From contig NC_023758.2 of the NCBI RefSeq assembly GCF_000499845.2, forward strand, positions 17,374,088 to 17,438,087: a stretch of 64,000 bases of DNA, written 5' to 3'. The notes beneath the pieces are model-generated. The model made no database searches. It was not told the DNA's origin and worked only from the letters and a program-made list of their open reading frames with translations. The translations under genes were made by a program, and so were the position numbers. This DNA comes from Phaseolus vulgaris (taxonomy: Eukaryota > Streptophyta > Magnoliopsida > Fabales > Fabaceae). This document shows, piece after piece, positions 34,907-47,003 of the stretch (positions within the stretch are counted from its first letter, which is position 1; each line of letters starts with the position of its first letter).

Positions 34907-37194
34907 ATGGTGTCAACAAGGAACAACGCTAACAACGATCAAATGGCAGACGAGCAGATCGCATTATCCAAGCACTAATGGAGGAGATACAACAGAAAGG
35001 CATTGAAGATCAGCTGCATAATGAAGAGGATCAACATCAGAATGAGGAGGAGGTACTCCTTCTTAAAGAGCAGAATAAAGAATTAAAGCAGTGACTTGAT
35101 GGGCGTGAACGAGAAGACCAGTCTCGAACATAGACTCATCAAAGTTCTAGTCACACTCCCCTGCCTGACAATGATGAAGATCTGAGAGGGCATCCTTTCA
35201 CGGATGAGATCATAGACGCACAACTCCCATCCAAGTGGAAGGGACTGACTATTAAGCTCTATGACGGCTCCACAAATCTGAACGAACATCTCAACATCTT
35301 CAAGACACATATGACCCTTTATACAACCAACAAAGTCATATGGTGTAAAGTTTTTCCCACCTCTCTTCAAGAGAGACCCCTCGGTTGGTTCACCCAACTC
35401 CCTCCTAACTCTGTGGGTAGCTTTAAAGTCCTGACAGTTAAGTTCACCACTCAGTATGCAACGAGCCGACCACATCACATCTCATCCATGTCCTCCTTAA
35501 CGTAAAGCAAGAAAAAGGGGAGTCTTTGCAGGCGTTCAAGGATAGATTCAGTAAAGTATGCATGAGCATTAGAAACCTCATGCCGGAAAGAGTCATGCTT
35601 CACCTGGTTTCAACAATCCGACTAGACCGGTTCACTGAAAGTTTGATCGTGAGACTAGCGAAAAATCTTGATGAATTGAGAAACCGTGCAACCACGTTCA
35701 TGCAGATAGACGAACACACCGATTATCATCGAAATATTTAGTCCATGAGTGGAGATAAAGGGAAGGAGAAAGACAGAGGGAATCAACCTATATCGGGTCA
35801 GTTCGACCGCGTCAGAGAAAATCAGGGATTTCGGTTTCTTAGTTACACCCCATTGAATGCTTCAAGGGGTAGGGTTCTGGACGAGGCACTATAGGCCGAA
35901 TTAATCCCGACCCTAAGGCAGTCACAAAGTCCGAGAAATGTTGACATGTTTAAACACTGTCAGTACCATCGCAATGACGACCATACAACTGAGGGATGTC
36001 AAGTACTGAAGGATAGGATAGAAGAACTCATTCAAGCGGGCCACTTGCACAAATTCGTCAAGACCGACACTAACTTGTACCGATCTCCACAAAGGGAGAA
36101 GTACTGATATGAGTTGGATAGACACTTAACAAGAAACAACACTTTAAGGAGGCTTAAGGACAAATCAATGGAGGACAATGCCATCCAAATGAAGAGCTAA
36201 ACTCATATACATCATGAGTGCCATGTCCTTATCACAAACACTTGGCGGAATTGAAAGGAAAGCAAGAACAAAACAAGAACACAAATAGAAGCACAATTGA
36301 AATGTGTAAACTGAAAAACTGGAAAGAATTGAATCAAGAAATGAATCTACCGATTGAAATCATCAAAGGAACAAGATAAACCGAATAGAAACTTAAAACA
36401 GCACCTAGAACAAGAATAAACGGTAGAAATTGAAGAACAAGCTAAACTACCGATTGGAAATGAAAATGGAGATGAAAGAAGATGAAACTTAAGTGATTGA
36501 AGACCGTTGGAATGGAATTTGGAGTTGCTCACGCCACTTGGTGATGGAGTTCCAAGATGAGTGAAGGAAGCCGCCACTTGAAGCTCTCCAAAAGCTCACA
36601 AGATGAGACTAAGCTAAGAGATCAAAATCTCACACAATTCTCTCTCCAAATGAGTAGAGTTTCTCTATATCAATTATCCAATTCTGCATTTACAAGAGCC
36701 CAACCTCTCTATTTATAATAGAAGAGAGCTGAAATGAAACTCAAAGTTCCCTCCAAATTCAAATGCAAATTGGTGCTACCTAGTCATGAAGTAAGTGTAA
36801 CTCCTTTCCTATTTTCAGCACCTCCTAAAATGCGTCTACACCCCCTAACTATTCACACTCTTTATTTAATATTCATACCTTCTACAACTATACAAAAGTA
36901 ATTCAAATGATGCTCTTTTATTTAATGTTTGGCCTTGCCCCTCATGGTTTGGACTTGGGCTTTCTTGGGCTTGGGCCTCATCTTTTGCAAAGACTAATAA
37001 GAAGAACTTTAAATGCTTTGGCCCTTGTCCATTTCTTCTATTGATAACATCTTTTTGATTCTCATTAAGTACCCACCCAACAGGCATAAAGAGCAATACG
37101 ATCAACGTGAACGAGAAGGCTCACGTCGTTTTGATGATAACCATCATCTGGCCAAGAGAAGAAGGAGTAAGAGCCCAGTACGAAGGACTCGACT
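34907..37194 (+). pseudogene. gag: Gypsy gag, multiply broken
   Basis: Begins at the Met at 34907 (MVSTRNNANN) and loses frame within 25 codons. Recognisable blocks: QLPSKWKGLTIKLYDGSTN (about 35220-35280), WFTQLPPNSVGSFKVL and KFTTQYATSRPHH (35385-35475), SLQAFKDRFSKVCMSIRNL (35524-35580), and a zinc-finger-like CQYHRNDDHTTEGC (about 35959-36000) followed by IEELIQAGHLHKF. After the solo LTR it resumes with PPNRHKEQYDQRERE and an arginine/serine-rich tail (37073-37194). Several in-frame stops and at least two frame changes are present, so no full gag can be made. Confidence 0.85.
36105..37067 (-). mobile_element. Solo LTR nested in the gypsy gag
   Basis: 963 bp between two copies of AAGTAC (36099-36104; 37067-37072, overlapping the last base), with a 5-bp duplication AGTAC. 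Outside it, gag continues across the junction from REKY to PPNRHKEQ. Termini are TGATATGAG and CTCATTA. On the minus strand it has a TATA region (TTATAAATAGAG, near 36,710-36,722). Wording in the middle ('ccacttg..gatg', 'aagctcacaagatgagac') is distantly related to the LTR family at 47004-47949 and 51254-52152. No internal genes, so it is a product of LTR-LTR recombination. Confidence 0.82.
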
Positions 37195-37399
37195 GTGAAG
37201 CGAGAGTCCTAGGATAAACGATCGGACGAGACGCGACCCTCAAGAAGTTATCAATACTATAGCTGGTCCAATCCCATTCGGAAGCACCGACCGAGACCTC
37301 AGGAACACAACAAAACAAGTAAATACAATCATTGGAGGCTTCGCTGGAGGCAGTTGCTCTAATTCTACAAGAAAGAGGCAACTTCGGGTCGTCCATTTG

Positions 37400-37960
37400 G
37401 TCCATTCTGTAACCACCAGAAGTCAACCGAGGATGCCCTTGATCACATTTACAAACGATGATTTCACTGAAATCGACCCAGCTTAGGACGACCCCATGGT
37501 AATCATTGTGGAGATAGATAAGTTCACCATTACAAAGGTTTTGGTGGAGTAGGGTAGCTCGATTGATATTCTATATTGGAAGACCTTCAAGAAAATGAGG
37601 ATTCTAGAGTCAAAAATTCAGCCCTATGATGAACAAATTGTCAGAATTTCAGTGGAGCGAGTAAACACAAGGGGATTCATCAACCTGTATACTATGTTCG
37701 AGGAGGAAGGATACCTTAGTAAAATGATAAAAATCAGGTATTTACTAGTAAATGCAAAATACTTCTTATAATATACTACTCGGACGATCTTCCATAAATC
37801 GTCTACAAACAATAGTGTCTACTCCCCACCTAGCAATGAAGTTTCCATCAGTATTCAGTGATATTGTAACGATCCATGTGGATCAAAAGACAACCTGTGA
37901 ATGTTATGTCGCCAATCTAAAGGTTAAGTTGATTAGTCGTTTATACAAAGCCTCGCAACA
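37400..37960 (+). pseudogene. pro: Gypsy protease region, active site lost
   Basis: The frame gives LITFTNDDFTEIDPA, a stop, then VIIVEIDKFTITKVLVE-stop-GSSIDILYWKTFKKM. The gypsy protease carries an Asp-x-Gly-Ser core in this place; here the Asp is Glu and the next residue is a stop (TAG). The following part (YLLVNAKYF... and GRSSINRLQTIVSTPHLAMKFP, 37767-37832) matches the protease end of this lineage, after a frame change. Confidence 0.75.
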
Positions 37961-38183
37961 CAGATGGTCTCGAGAAAGAAGGGGACGGTCGTCTGCATAC
38001 AGGGAGTCGACCGAGGAACGAAAGAACACATGGTCGCTCTCGTTGATCTTGATCCTCGGCTCGATGAAGCCCGCATTGAACCGGGCGAGGACCTTCGCCC
38101 TTTACCTCTTCGAGATGATGAACACAAAACACACTTTGGAACGTCCCTAAAACCGGATAACAACGAGTTGGTAAGCCAAACTT

Positions 38184-39066
38184 TTGTTTAATAACATTGA
38201 TTTGTTTGCTTGGACAGGTGCCGACATGTCCGAGGTCAGCCCGGATATCATTACACATTGTCTCTCCATTTACAAAGAAGCCAAGCGAATAACCCAGAAA
38301 AAACGAAAGATGGGAAAAGAAAAGCGTGTGGTTGTACAACAAGAGGCTGAGAAGTTGGTGAAAGTCGACTTCATCAAAAGGGCGCACTACACCACATGGT
38401 TGGCCAACATGGTCATGGTAAAAAAATCAAATGGTAAGTGGAGGATGTGTACCGATTATACTGACCTCAACAAAGCTTGTCCTAAGGATTCTTATCCTCT
38501 ACCGCGCATTGACTGACTCGTCGATGGAGCAGCAAACGACACCATCATATGTTTCTTAGATGCATATTCTGGATATAACCAAATCTGGATGCATCCGACA
38601 GACAAAGAAAAGACAACATTCATGACTAACAGCAATAACCTTTTTTACAAAGTCATGTCGTTTGTTCTAAAAAATGCAGGTGCCACGTATCAACGATTGA
38701 TGGACCACATTTTCAAGGGAATGATCGACTAGAGTGTTGAAGTTTATGTGAATGACATTGTCGTCAAGTCCGACTCATGCCAACAACATATCAAAGACTT
38801 ACAGGAAGTGTTTCAAGCCCTTCGCGACCACGATATAAGGCTTAACCTCGATAAGTGCGCGTTCGAGGTGGAAGGAGGAAAGTTTTTTGGTTTTATGCTC
38901 GTGCATCGTGGCATAGAAGCAAAACCTGAGAAATGTAGGACAATCACTGAGATGCAAAGCTCCAAGAACGTAAAGGAAATTCAAAGGCTAATCGGGTGGC
39001 TTACAGCATTCTCCAAGTTTGTACCAAAGCTAACAGAGAGAACGAAGCCTATTGTGCAGCTGCTAT
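38184..39066 (+). pseudogene. pol: Gypsy reverse transcriptase, catalytic Asp changed
   Basis: Starts near DLFAWTGADMSEVSPDIITHCL, then VKKSNGKWRMCTDYTDLNKACPKDSYPLPRID, a stop (38514-38516), FLDAYSGYNQIWMHP, ATYQRLMDHIFKG, and VYVNDIVVKS at 38742-38771. The catalytic pair should be YVDD; the first Asp is Asn (AAT at 38751-38753), which by itself inactivates the enzyme. Then LNLDKCAFEVEGGKFFGFM and the thumb/connection (RLIGWLTAFSKFVPKL). Further stops lie at 38731, 39066 and onward to 39,450. Confidence 0.9.
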
Positions 39067-39451
39067 GAAAGGAAGCTAAGTTTCAATGGACGAATGAGTG
39101 TGAAGGGATCTTCCGCTAGTTGAAAGCTTTCTTGGCGTCCCCTTGATTATTCAAAAGCCGAATGTCACGGATCCCATAATTGTTTATCTCGTTGTCTTGG
39201 AGGATGCCATTAGCGCAACATTGGTTCAAGAGGTTGAAAAGGAGGAATGATCAGTTTACTTCATCAGCCGAGTGCTTCATGGTGTCGAGGTCCAGTACCA
39301 GATGATTGAGAAGTTTGCCTTGGCCTTGGGGATAATTGCACGATGAATGCGCATGTACTTCCAGAATCATCGCATCATAGTCATAACTGACTATCCCATA
39401 ATGAAGATACTAGCGAAACCAGACTTGGCCAGACGGATGATAGGATGAATC

Positions 39452-39735
39452 GTGGAATTATTAGAATTTGATATTAAATACCAGCCTAGGAGGGCAATTA
39501 AATCACAAGCTTTAGCTAATTTTGTAGCTGAGCTCAGTCCTCGTCTGACCGAGGACGAGGACTCTCAATGGACTCTGCATGTTGATGGTTCCTCCAACAA
39601 CAGATCGTGCAGTGCAAGTGTAGTGCTGGAAGGGCCCGGTGATGTTTTTCTTGAGCAAGCATTAATATTTGAGTTTAAAACGTCAAATAATTAGGTCAAA
39701 TATGAAACCATCATAACCAGTCTCAATCTAGCCCT
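39452..39735 (+). pseudogene. pol: Gypsy RNase H, truncated; integrase missing
   Basis: Reads MELLEFDIKYQPRRAIKSQALANFVAELSP, then WTLHVDGSSNNRSCSASVVLEGPGD (RNase H start with the first acidic residue), a stop at 39692-39694, and KYETIITSLNLAL. At about 39,736 homology ends and the antisense ORF begins in the other direction. The rest of RNase H and the whole integrase (no HHCC or DDE motif anywhere to the 3' LTR) have been deleted. Confidence 0.8.
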
Positions 39736-39736
39736 T

Positions 39737-41200
39737 GTCAGCCTCCTTAGTGACCTAGTACATTTTTTCATCCAATGCCCCATGGCATCAAGGGTCGGCC
39801 TCCTTTTTCGCCTTGCCGACCTCCTTGGTGACTTGGTACATTTTTTCAGCCAATGCCCCATGGCATCAAGGGTCGTGTTGAGGGAATTGGACGATTCGTT
39901 AAGGTTCGCTTTTAGTTTTGCCACCATGGTGGTCAAGTTCCTCTCCAATTCTTCCCCAAGCGTCCGACCAATAACTATGGCATGGTTATGAAGCTCAACT
40001 AGCTCTGTCACTAAGTCATGTGTTGGGACAGTCGCCAAGATGCTTTCTTTTTCTGAAGTCAAAGCAATTTGAACACCTTGGGCCAACTGTAGTTGTTGAT
40101 GAGAAGACAACCCCGCCTCTACTCTTTATTGTTTAGATTTAGTCGGCCGACCTCTCTTCTTCAGATTCACCAGTGGCACATTGTTTTCGGCGGCACCACG
40201 TCGACCGAATGGTTTGGTTTTCCTGTCCCAATCAACTCAAAGCTACTTAATTGCCGACTCTGGGTCCACATGTGACATGTGGCTGCAAAACACATACAAA
40301 TTAAACACGTTGTGAACATAATTAATACAATAAGGTACATAAGAAGCTTACATACCAGTAAAATTCGTCTACCTCTTGGACTACTCGTACAATGCTACCA
40401 ACTTCCGAGTAGGTAACTTATTTGGGAGTTGGTCAAGAACACAAAAAAAATCTTTATCCCAAGGAGTCATCAAAGACCTCAGCCAGGAGATAATTCTTGC
40501 TAGGTTTTGGGTCTAGTGAAAAGGAACTTTTGTTCTCCCTTCTGCATCATAAAAATAGGGTTTATCGTCCGGCTCCACAAAAATGTTGAAATATTTTTCT
40601 TTGAAATTTTTATACGACAGGGTATATGGTGCAAATTGAATACTCCCTGATCGACTTGACAAAGACAACCAACTCACTGGAGTATGTAGAATAAAATATA
40701 TTGAGGAGTGGGTAATAACTTGAAGATATCACAAAGAATCCTAAAAGCTTGAAGGGTCGTCCACGAGTTGGGGTGCAACTGGGTCGGTGCCACATTAAGG
40801 ATCTGAAGGACCCCCTGGTAAACTCATCCAAGGAAAGGGTAACATGTAAGTCGTTAGAAAATGTGTTATAAACAAAAAAGAAGTCTTAGGATGCACTTTC
40901 CTGATCGTGGCACACTCGGTCGATGTGGTCACAACTATTGGCAACCACTGCGTCCGATGACGAATCACGTTTCAAGAAGGATACTTTGGATAAAAGCTTA
41001 TCCAAATCATTTGGACCCCTGAAGCAAGTAGGGACATCCAAGACGCATGGATTAACCCACTCGTATCTCGAACAGTCTGACCTAGGGTCGACCGTGTGAT
41101 CCTAGCCACTCACGTCTTTCACACCACCAAATGTGGTGCGGGTGAACTCAAAAGGCTGAATATTTAAAATACTATTAGAAAGATCGGTAGAGGAAGACAT
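39737..41200 (-). pseudogene. Antisense ORF of the gypsy element (Transposase_28 / gypsy-type plant protein-like)
   Basis: Read on the minus strand from the Met at 41200 (MSSSTDLSNSILNIQPFEF). Blocks: CSRYEWVNPCVLDVPTCFRG, LDEFTRGVLQILNVAPTQL followed by HPNSWTTLQAFRILC, SYKNFKEKYFNIFVEP, then a charged helical tail (EKESILATVPTHDLV, LGEELERNLTTMVAKLKAN). The AP-x-QLHPNSW and YKNFK-x-[KR]-[YF]-F phrases are those of the plant family filed as 'putative gypsy type transposon', which sits antisense in some Tat-group elements. Two or more stops (41102-41104 and near 40,888) break it. A 26-residue segment, TLDAMGHW[LM]KKCT, is duplicated (78-bp repeat at about 39751 and 39829). Its role in the element is unknown. 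Confidence 0.72.
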
Positions 41201-41330
41201 TACTAACCTTGATGCAAGGAAAGCGAAAGAAAGCTGGTAGACTCGACACTCGAAGCAAGTGAAGTAAACTCTATAACACAATGATGAAGATGTAAACCTT
41301 ACTTCGATCAAATGAGGTTCTATTTATAGG

Positions 41331-41338
41331 AAACCAAA
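41331..41338 (-). promoter_or_regulatory. TATA box for the antisense ORF
   Basis: The minus strand reads CCTATAAATAGAACC, with TATAAATA at 41338-41331, about 130 bases before the antisense ATG at 41200. It lies between the antisense ORF and the 3' LTR, separate from the LTR's own TATA box (41932-41939, plus strand). Confidence 0.55.
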
Positions 41339-41611
41339 AAGGAGAGAGATTATCATGTGAATCGCTCGACACTGTAGGCTTAGCACTCATCCAATGGCTC
41401 GTGTCACTTTGCATATGAAACGACACTAAATCTCAACCGTTAGATCTCTCCGATTGAACAGTACTCACCAACCGATGACTTTTTTCGAAAAAGCAAGCAT
41501 CACATCTCTGCTAAGCATTTAATACATTCAACAGTCACATCTTGCCCCGGGAACTCCAATGGTCATTTGACGACTCATCAGAAATTAATTTCTTTGAGCC
41601 TGGGGAACAAG

Positions 41612-42167
41612 TGTACCGATCGGAATAGGACGAGCTAGTCTCAACCTCGGTGACCGACTGGTCAAGTCAAAGAATATATCATGGAACGTAATAAATGACA
41701 GTAACGACAGTTATAACGACATTAATGAGTCATAACTCGTATCCCGAAATATGTGGGAAATATCTTCGACAAATCAGCTAAATATTGATTAACTAAAAGA
41801 TGTTACAAATATTCTTCAAATATTTGAATAATCCTATATACCAATGTACCTCCCTATTAATTAGAGACCACAATGCATATCAGTCAATAACTGATATTCG
41901 GTCTATCATGGCAATGGTCCATAACTAACACTATAAATAAAACCCTTTGTGGAGGTGCATGGTACGCTTTTATCAATTACCAATATATACTCTTTAAACA
42001 TAGTATTTACTTGATTGTCAGAGTAACTTTTTCAAGTCACCCCAACTGAGCATCAACATTTGTGGAAGGATACTCAAAGGAAAAAAAATCAAAGAATCAC
42101 CGACACATCAACAATTATATGCTTAATCTCATGTACTATCTAGGTCCTCTTTGCCTATATAGATACA
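41612..42167 (+). repeat. Gypsy 3' LTR
   Basis: 556 bp. TATAAATA at 41932-41939. A purine-rich tract just before it ('gcctggggaacaag', 41598-41611) fits a polypurine tract. Ends GATACA where the 5' LTR has GGTACA. Confidence 0.88.
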
Positions 42168-42181
42168 CTATCTATATCAAT

Positions 42182-42221
<40 letters not shown>

Positions 42222-42680
42222 TTGAAATCTTATGATAAACATTGATCAAATCAAACTTTATGAAAATAGTTATATTTAGCAAATAATTAAATGCTTTTCA
42301 TTTATTATTTTTATTAGATAGATGTTAGTTTAACGCTTAATATTATTAATTTGGTAAATAAATACTTTTAAAAATAGTACAGTTATTCAGTAATTAAAAT
42401 ATATGTTTTTAAAAGGTAAAAGTTTTAATTAGAATCTCTATATATAAAATTATTATGAATAAACTAATATTTTAAACTTGGTATATGAATATAATGTTTG
42501 TATGTATTTATATAAATATTATATATTTGGTGTGAAAGTTAAATACTAGATATTATATTAATAAATACTATAATAATAATAATACATATATTAAAAAAAA
42601 ATCTTAAAAAATATATTTTATAAACTACTTTTATTATATGCATTATATTAGAAAAAATTTAAGTTTGTATTAAATTAGTT

Positions 42681-42722
<42 letters not shown>

Positions 42723-44279
42723 ACAGCTTATTTCTTCCATATAATTCTCCCTCGCATGCAAACATTTTTTTTGTCTGTTATCTTTTTATTTTCATTTATT
42801 TTAACCTTCTCCTTTTTAGAATTTTATTGGTGTAGAAAAGGTGAAAAACAATGACTTTCTTACCATTGTTTTTCAGCGAGTAATATATATTCTTTTCAAG
42901 TAAAGAAGATGACTATTTATAATTAGATTTATGATTGCAGATGGGGATGAAGAAGGGATTTTCCTTGTGGCTACTAGGTTTAGGATTTACAACTTATATG
43001 ATATTACAATTTTCTTATTTTGTTATAAACCACCAGTAATACATATCCAAACATTTACATTAGTTTTACAAACTTCATCCATTATAACGGCAATATGACG
43101 AAAATTGATACCCAAACATTAATGCACACTGAAGCAAATCTCTCAATCCACCATAAAATTTCCTGGAGAACCACTTAATGAACGTGAAGATGACCCAAAA
43201 AAACTACATAAAAGGGTCAAATCTCACCCTTAACGAAACCTAATTATATCATTCATACGTAACCGTCAATGTGTACCTCACTATACTACATCATCATCTC
43301 ATCCACTTAATAATATTGAAGATAATTTAATAGAAAAAGCGAAATTAAATCACTTTAAATAACATTCGGAGTATATTGCACTTTTTAAAAATCACCGAAG
43401 GATAAAAATGACTTTTAGTCATTAAAATTTAGACATAAAAAAAGTAACTACAACAATTTATTAGTATGGAATTAAGTTTTAAATAATTGTAATATATTAT
43501 TCTAATTTTTCTTATCAATAGTTTGTTTTGAAAGGAAGATATATTTGATAATTACTATTTTACTTTATTGAAATCTTAAATATTTTTTATATAATAATAA
43601 TAAAAATAATAATTCATTTTTATTTTCACTTATAACTGTGGATTGTAATGTTTTTATATTTGTAAATGTTTAATATACATACCTAATTATTCAAATTAAA
43701 GCATAGAGGGGTTTAAGAGTATAAAAAATTTATCAATAAAAAAATAAATTAAATTAAATTAGATGGATCATTTAAGTGATACTCCAACCCATATAAAAAA
43801 GATACTAGACGCCTCCTACCAACAAATTCCTCCCAAACCAAAACTTTTTCACAATCTCAAAAAATCCAAACCCAAATTCTTTTTAAATTTATGTTGGTCA
43901 ATTTTATAGTTATAATTATTTTCTTATAGTATTTTAATATTAATAATATATAGAGAAAGTAATGAACGTAGACAAATATTATTAAAAGTGTCCCATTCAC
44001 GTGACAATAAAATCAACCAACTGAAAATTTAACAATAACACATAATTAAAATTACTATCTTCAAAATTATTAAAATCATCATTTTAGAATAGTCAACAAC
44101 TATACATAAAAATAAAACTAATTTAACCTATTTAAAATAATATTTATTTTTTATGAAAAATAAATTAAAATATCAATTAATATTACAGAAAAATAAAGTA
44201 CATTTTAATATTTTTTTAAAGAAGTATGTTAACATGATATTCACAATAACAATTATAACACTCAAATTAAATATCATAT

Positions 44280-44318
<39 letters not shown>

Positions 44319-45639
44319 CTAAATTATTTTTTAAATTTGTAATTTTAGTATTATATCGTAAATACTATTTTAAAAACATAAATCATATAAATTTAACATA
44401 ATTTATTTGTTTGAAGACAATATTTATTTAATTAACAATACACTTTACTGTTTTATTCAATTTTAATGTAATTATGTTAATAATTTCTATATTATAAAAT
44501 TATTATTTATTTATAATTAAAAAACCCGTTGAAACGCACAAAATTTATCTAATATTAATGAAAATAAGCTCTTTTATTACGTCATCCAGCAAGTGTTTTG
44601 AACGGTATATTACATGTTACAAAGAATTGTCGGTGTAAAGTTTTAATGTTCACTCCTCTTTTTAGTGTTCTGTTTTAGCCATTTGGTGTGAATAATCTGC
44701 AATTTTCTAAAATCATAATTAAGAGATTAACTATTAATTAGACCATGATTAGTTTAATTTATTCAATAGTATAGTGTTTAAACATTATATGTATAACACT
44801 TAAAGAGTGAAACTATTATTCTCTCCATTCTCTTATTTAGACATTGTCAATATTATATTCCTTTTTTTTATTGAGATATATTCCACTCACTGTTCTTATA
44901 ATTGTCAAAACAAACTATCTTTCAATTTTTTCAAATTGTATTTTTATTGTAGTTTATATAATTAATATTTTTAATCATCCAAATTTTTTATTTTTCCATA
45001 TTTTATTGCAATCTCTAATTCAATTTCAATAGTTTTTTTAATTCTTCATTGTAAATCCAAATTATATCTTGAAGATGTTTATTTATTATAATTTTTAATT
45101 ACAATTTAATTTATACATTTAAAATATTTATTTATTATAAAGTTTAATATTTAAAATATATATATATATTTAAAATATATATATATATATATATATATAT
45201 TAAATATACACTAGAATATTTGTTTTTTTTTTACTAAAATAGACTCTCTCACTTTAGAACCATATTGCTTCTTTATTTATTTATTTAATCTAGTTTATTA
45301 ATAAGTTAACGTTGTTGGATTAGTTTTGTTCATTTGAAGTTTGGGCCTGGAAGAATCTTCCGATAGATAAGTGAACGAATAAAGTATTTTGAAAACTATG
45401 TTACTTGGCTACTTCAGAAATGTTATTCACACACCCTTCTTGCTAAGTTTATCTCCTTTCTTTTGCTTGTTTTTTTTTTCATAGAAAGGCAATTTGTTAA
45501 TCACATAACTTAATACAAGCGAAAACTTACGTTTTGTATATTTTTTAAAATAAAAATAGATTTTCTATGAAAGATATTCTAAATTTTCCTATGAAATAAA
45601 TCTAACTATTAGTTTTATATATCTCAATTTCAATTAGAT
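42168..45639. other. Very AT-rich intergenic region with (TA)n tracts
   Basis: Microsatellites of (AT)n or (TA)n occur at about 42186-42220, 42690-42717, 44284-44315 and 45171-45200. Open frames here (for example 44153-44401) are only low-complexity Ile/Tyr/Lys translations of AT-rich DNA. No gene or element recognised. 43,130-43,330 and 45,300-45,450 are somewhat less AT-rich, without identity. Confidence 0.45.
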
Positions 45640-45879
45640 AAAGAAAGAGAAAAGAGAGAAAAGAAAATGATAAACTTCATTAATCAAATAATTGTTACAC
45701 ACTTGCTCATAATATTATTATTATTATTATTATTGAGTACTCTATTTATATAGCACATAAAAAATTAAAAAAAAGGATATTGATAGAACAGTCATAGGTG
45801 TAGAATAGTTATAATTGAGAAAGAAGTTACAACTGAAAATCTAAAATATTATATGAGATCATATTTATCATCTAATAGT

Positions 45880-46985
45880 GCCTCACATGCTGAAGCATGT
45901 ATATCTTTCATGTTCAACTTGGATAAATTGTCACGAAATAACCAATGATAGAAAAGTTTGGTCAACATATATCAACCACTTGATTAGAGGAAGAAATTGG
46001 AATTAAATGAATGAATGAAATGACAATCAATTTCAATGTGTTTCATCCTCTCATAAAGCGTGAGATTCTTTGCTATGCATATAGCATATTTATTGTCACA
46101 ATAAACAACAAAAGATTCTGAAATATTAGAATGCAAATCATGGCACAAATATTGTAACCATTGAATTTCACAATCAAGTGAAGCTAGTGTTTTATATTAA
46201 GCCTCTGAAGAAGATATGGACACTATAGACTACTTTTAGACTTCCATGAAATTAAAGAGTTTCCCATAAACACAAAATATTTAATGATAGACCTTCTAGA
46301 ATCAATGCAAATTCCCCAATCCGAATCAGAAAAAGCTTTGATAACAATTTGATTGTTACTGGAAAGAATAAACCAAGAGCAGAACATCTTTTCAAATATC
46401 GTAATACACGAAAAACAACTATCACATGAGGTTCTCGTGGATTTAAAATAACATGATTGAGCTTGTGAACCGCAAAGCTGATATCAGACCTAGTGTGGGT
46501 AAGATATAGCAAAAGTCCTATCAATCTTCTATATTCACCTGGATTCAAAAGTAATGAACCTTCACTTTTAGAGAGAGGACAAGATGGTTTCATGGGAGAA
46601 GTGGCGGGTTTGTAAGCCAATAAATCATTATCAGAAAGAATATTTAAACAATATTTTCGTTGATTGAGAACAATACCGGAAGGTGAACGACTTATCTCAA
46701 ATCCCAAGAAATAGCAAAGAGTACCAAGCTCTTTAATACTAAATGAGTTATGAAGAGGAGTTTTAACATACAGGATTTTCTGAAGATTATTGTCAACCAA
46801 CATAATGTCATCAACATATATCAACAGAGCGGTGAAAGAATGATTGTTTGTGCGAATAAATAAAGAATGATCAATTGTACTTTAAACATAACCAAGTTGT
46901 ATTACAATCTGAGTTAGTTTTGAGTTCAGTTGCCTACTCACCTGCTTTAGCCCATATAAAGATTTTTTTCAGTTTACAAACTTGC
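45880..46985 (-). pseudogene. pol: Copia reverse transcriptase and RNase H remnant
   Basis: From VCKLKKIFIW (VCKLKKSLYG type, about 46,975-46,945), through a broken stretch, to an open frame 46252-46824 with MIYVDDIMLVDNN (catalytic YVDD intact), IKELGTLCYFLGFEI, LTHTRSDISFAV and VVFRVLRYLKR. A frame change then leads into RNase H words near 46,060-46,250 (HCD/YCDNKYAICIA, HIEIDCHF type) at lower quality. Several stops. Confidence 0.8.
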
Positions 46986-47003
46986 TTTGGATGAGAAAAA
47001 GTG

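Larger units (their letters stand above)
34316..42167 (+). mobile_element. Ty3/gypsy LTR retrotransposon, Tat-like, dead, plus strand
   Basis: 7.85 kb. Both LTRs start TGTAC; the 5' LTR ends GTACA. They are flanked by CTATT (34311-34315) and CTATC (42168-42172), a 5-bp duplication with one change. Order on the plus strand: 5' LTR, primer-binding site, gag, protease, reverse transcriptase, part of RNase H, then an antisense ORF, purine-rich tract and 3' LTR. Gypsy gene order and gag wording (WFTQLPPNSVGSF, RFTTQYATSRPHH type) plus the antisense ORF point to the Tat group. Integrase is absent. Stops and frameshifts are numerous, the reverse transcriptase motif is YVND, and a solo LTR (36105-37067) interrupts gag. 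LTRs differ at many sites, so this is far older than the copia element at 1756-7134. Confidence 0.93.

Noticed and set aside
44153..44401. 82-codon open frame rich in Ile, Tyr and Lys
   Set aside because: Low-complexity translation of AT-rich DNA that includes a (TA)n microsatellite.
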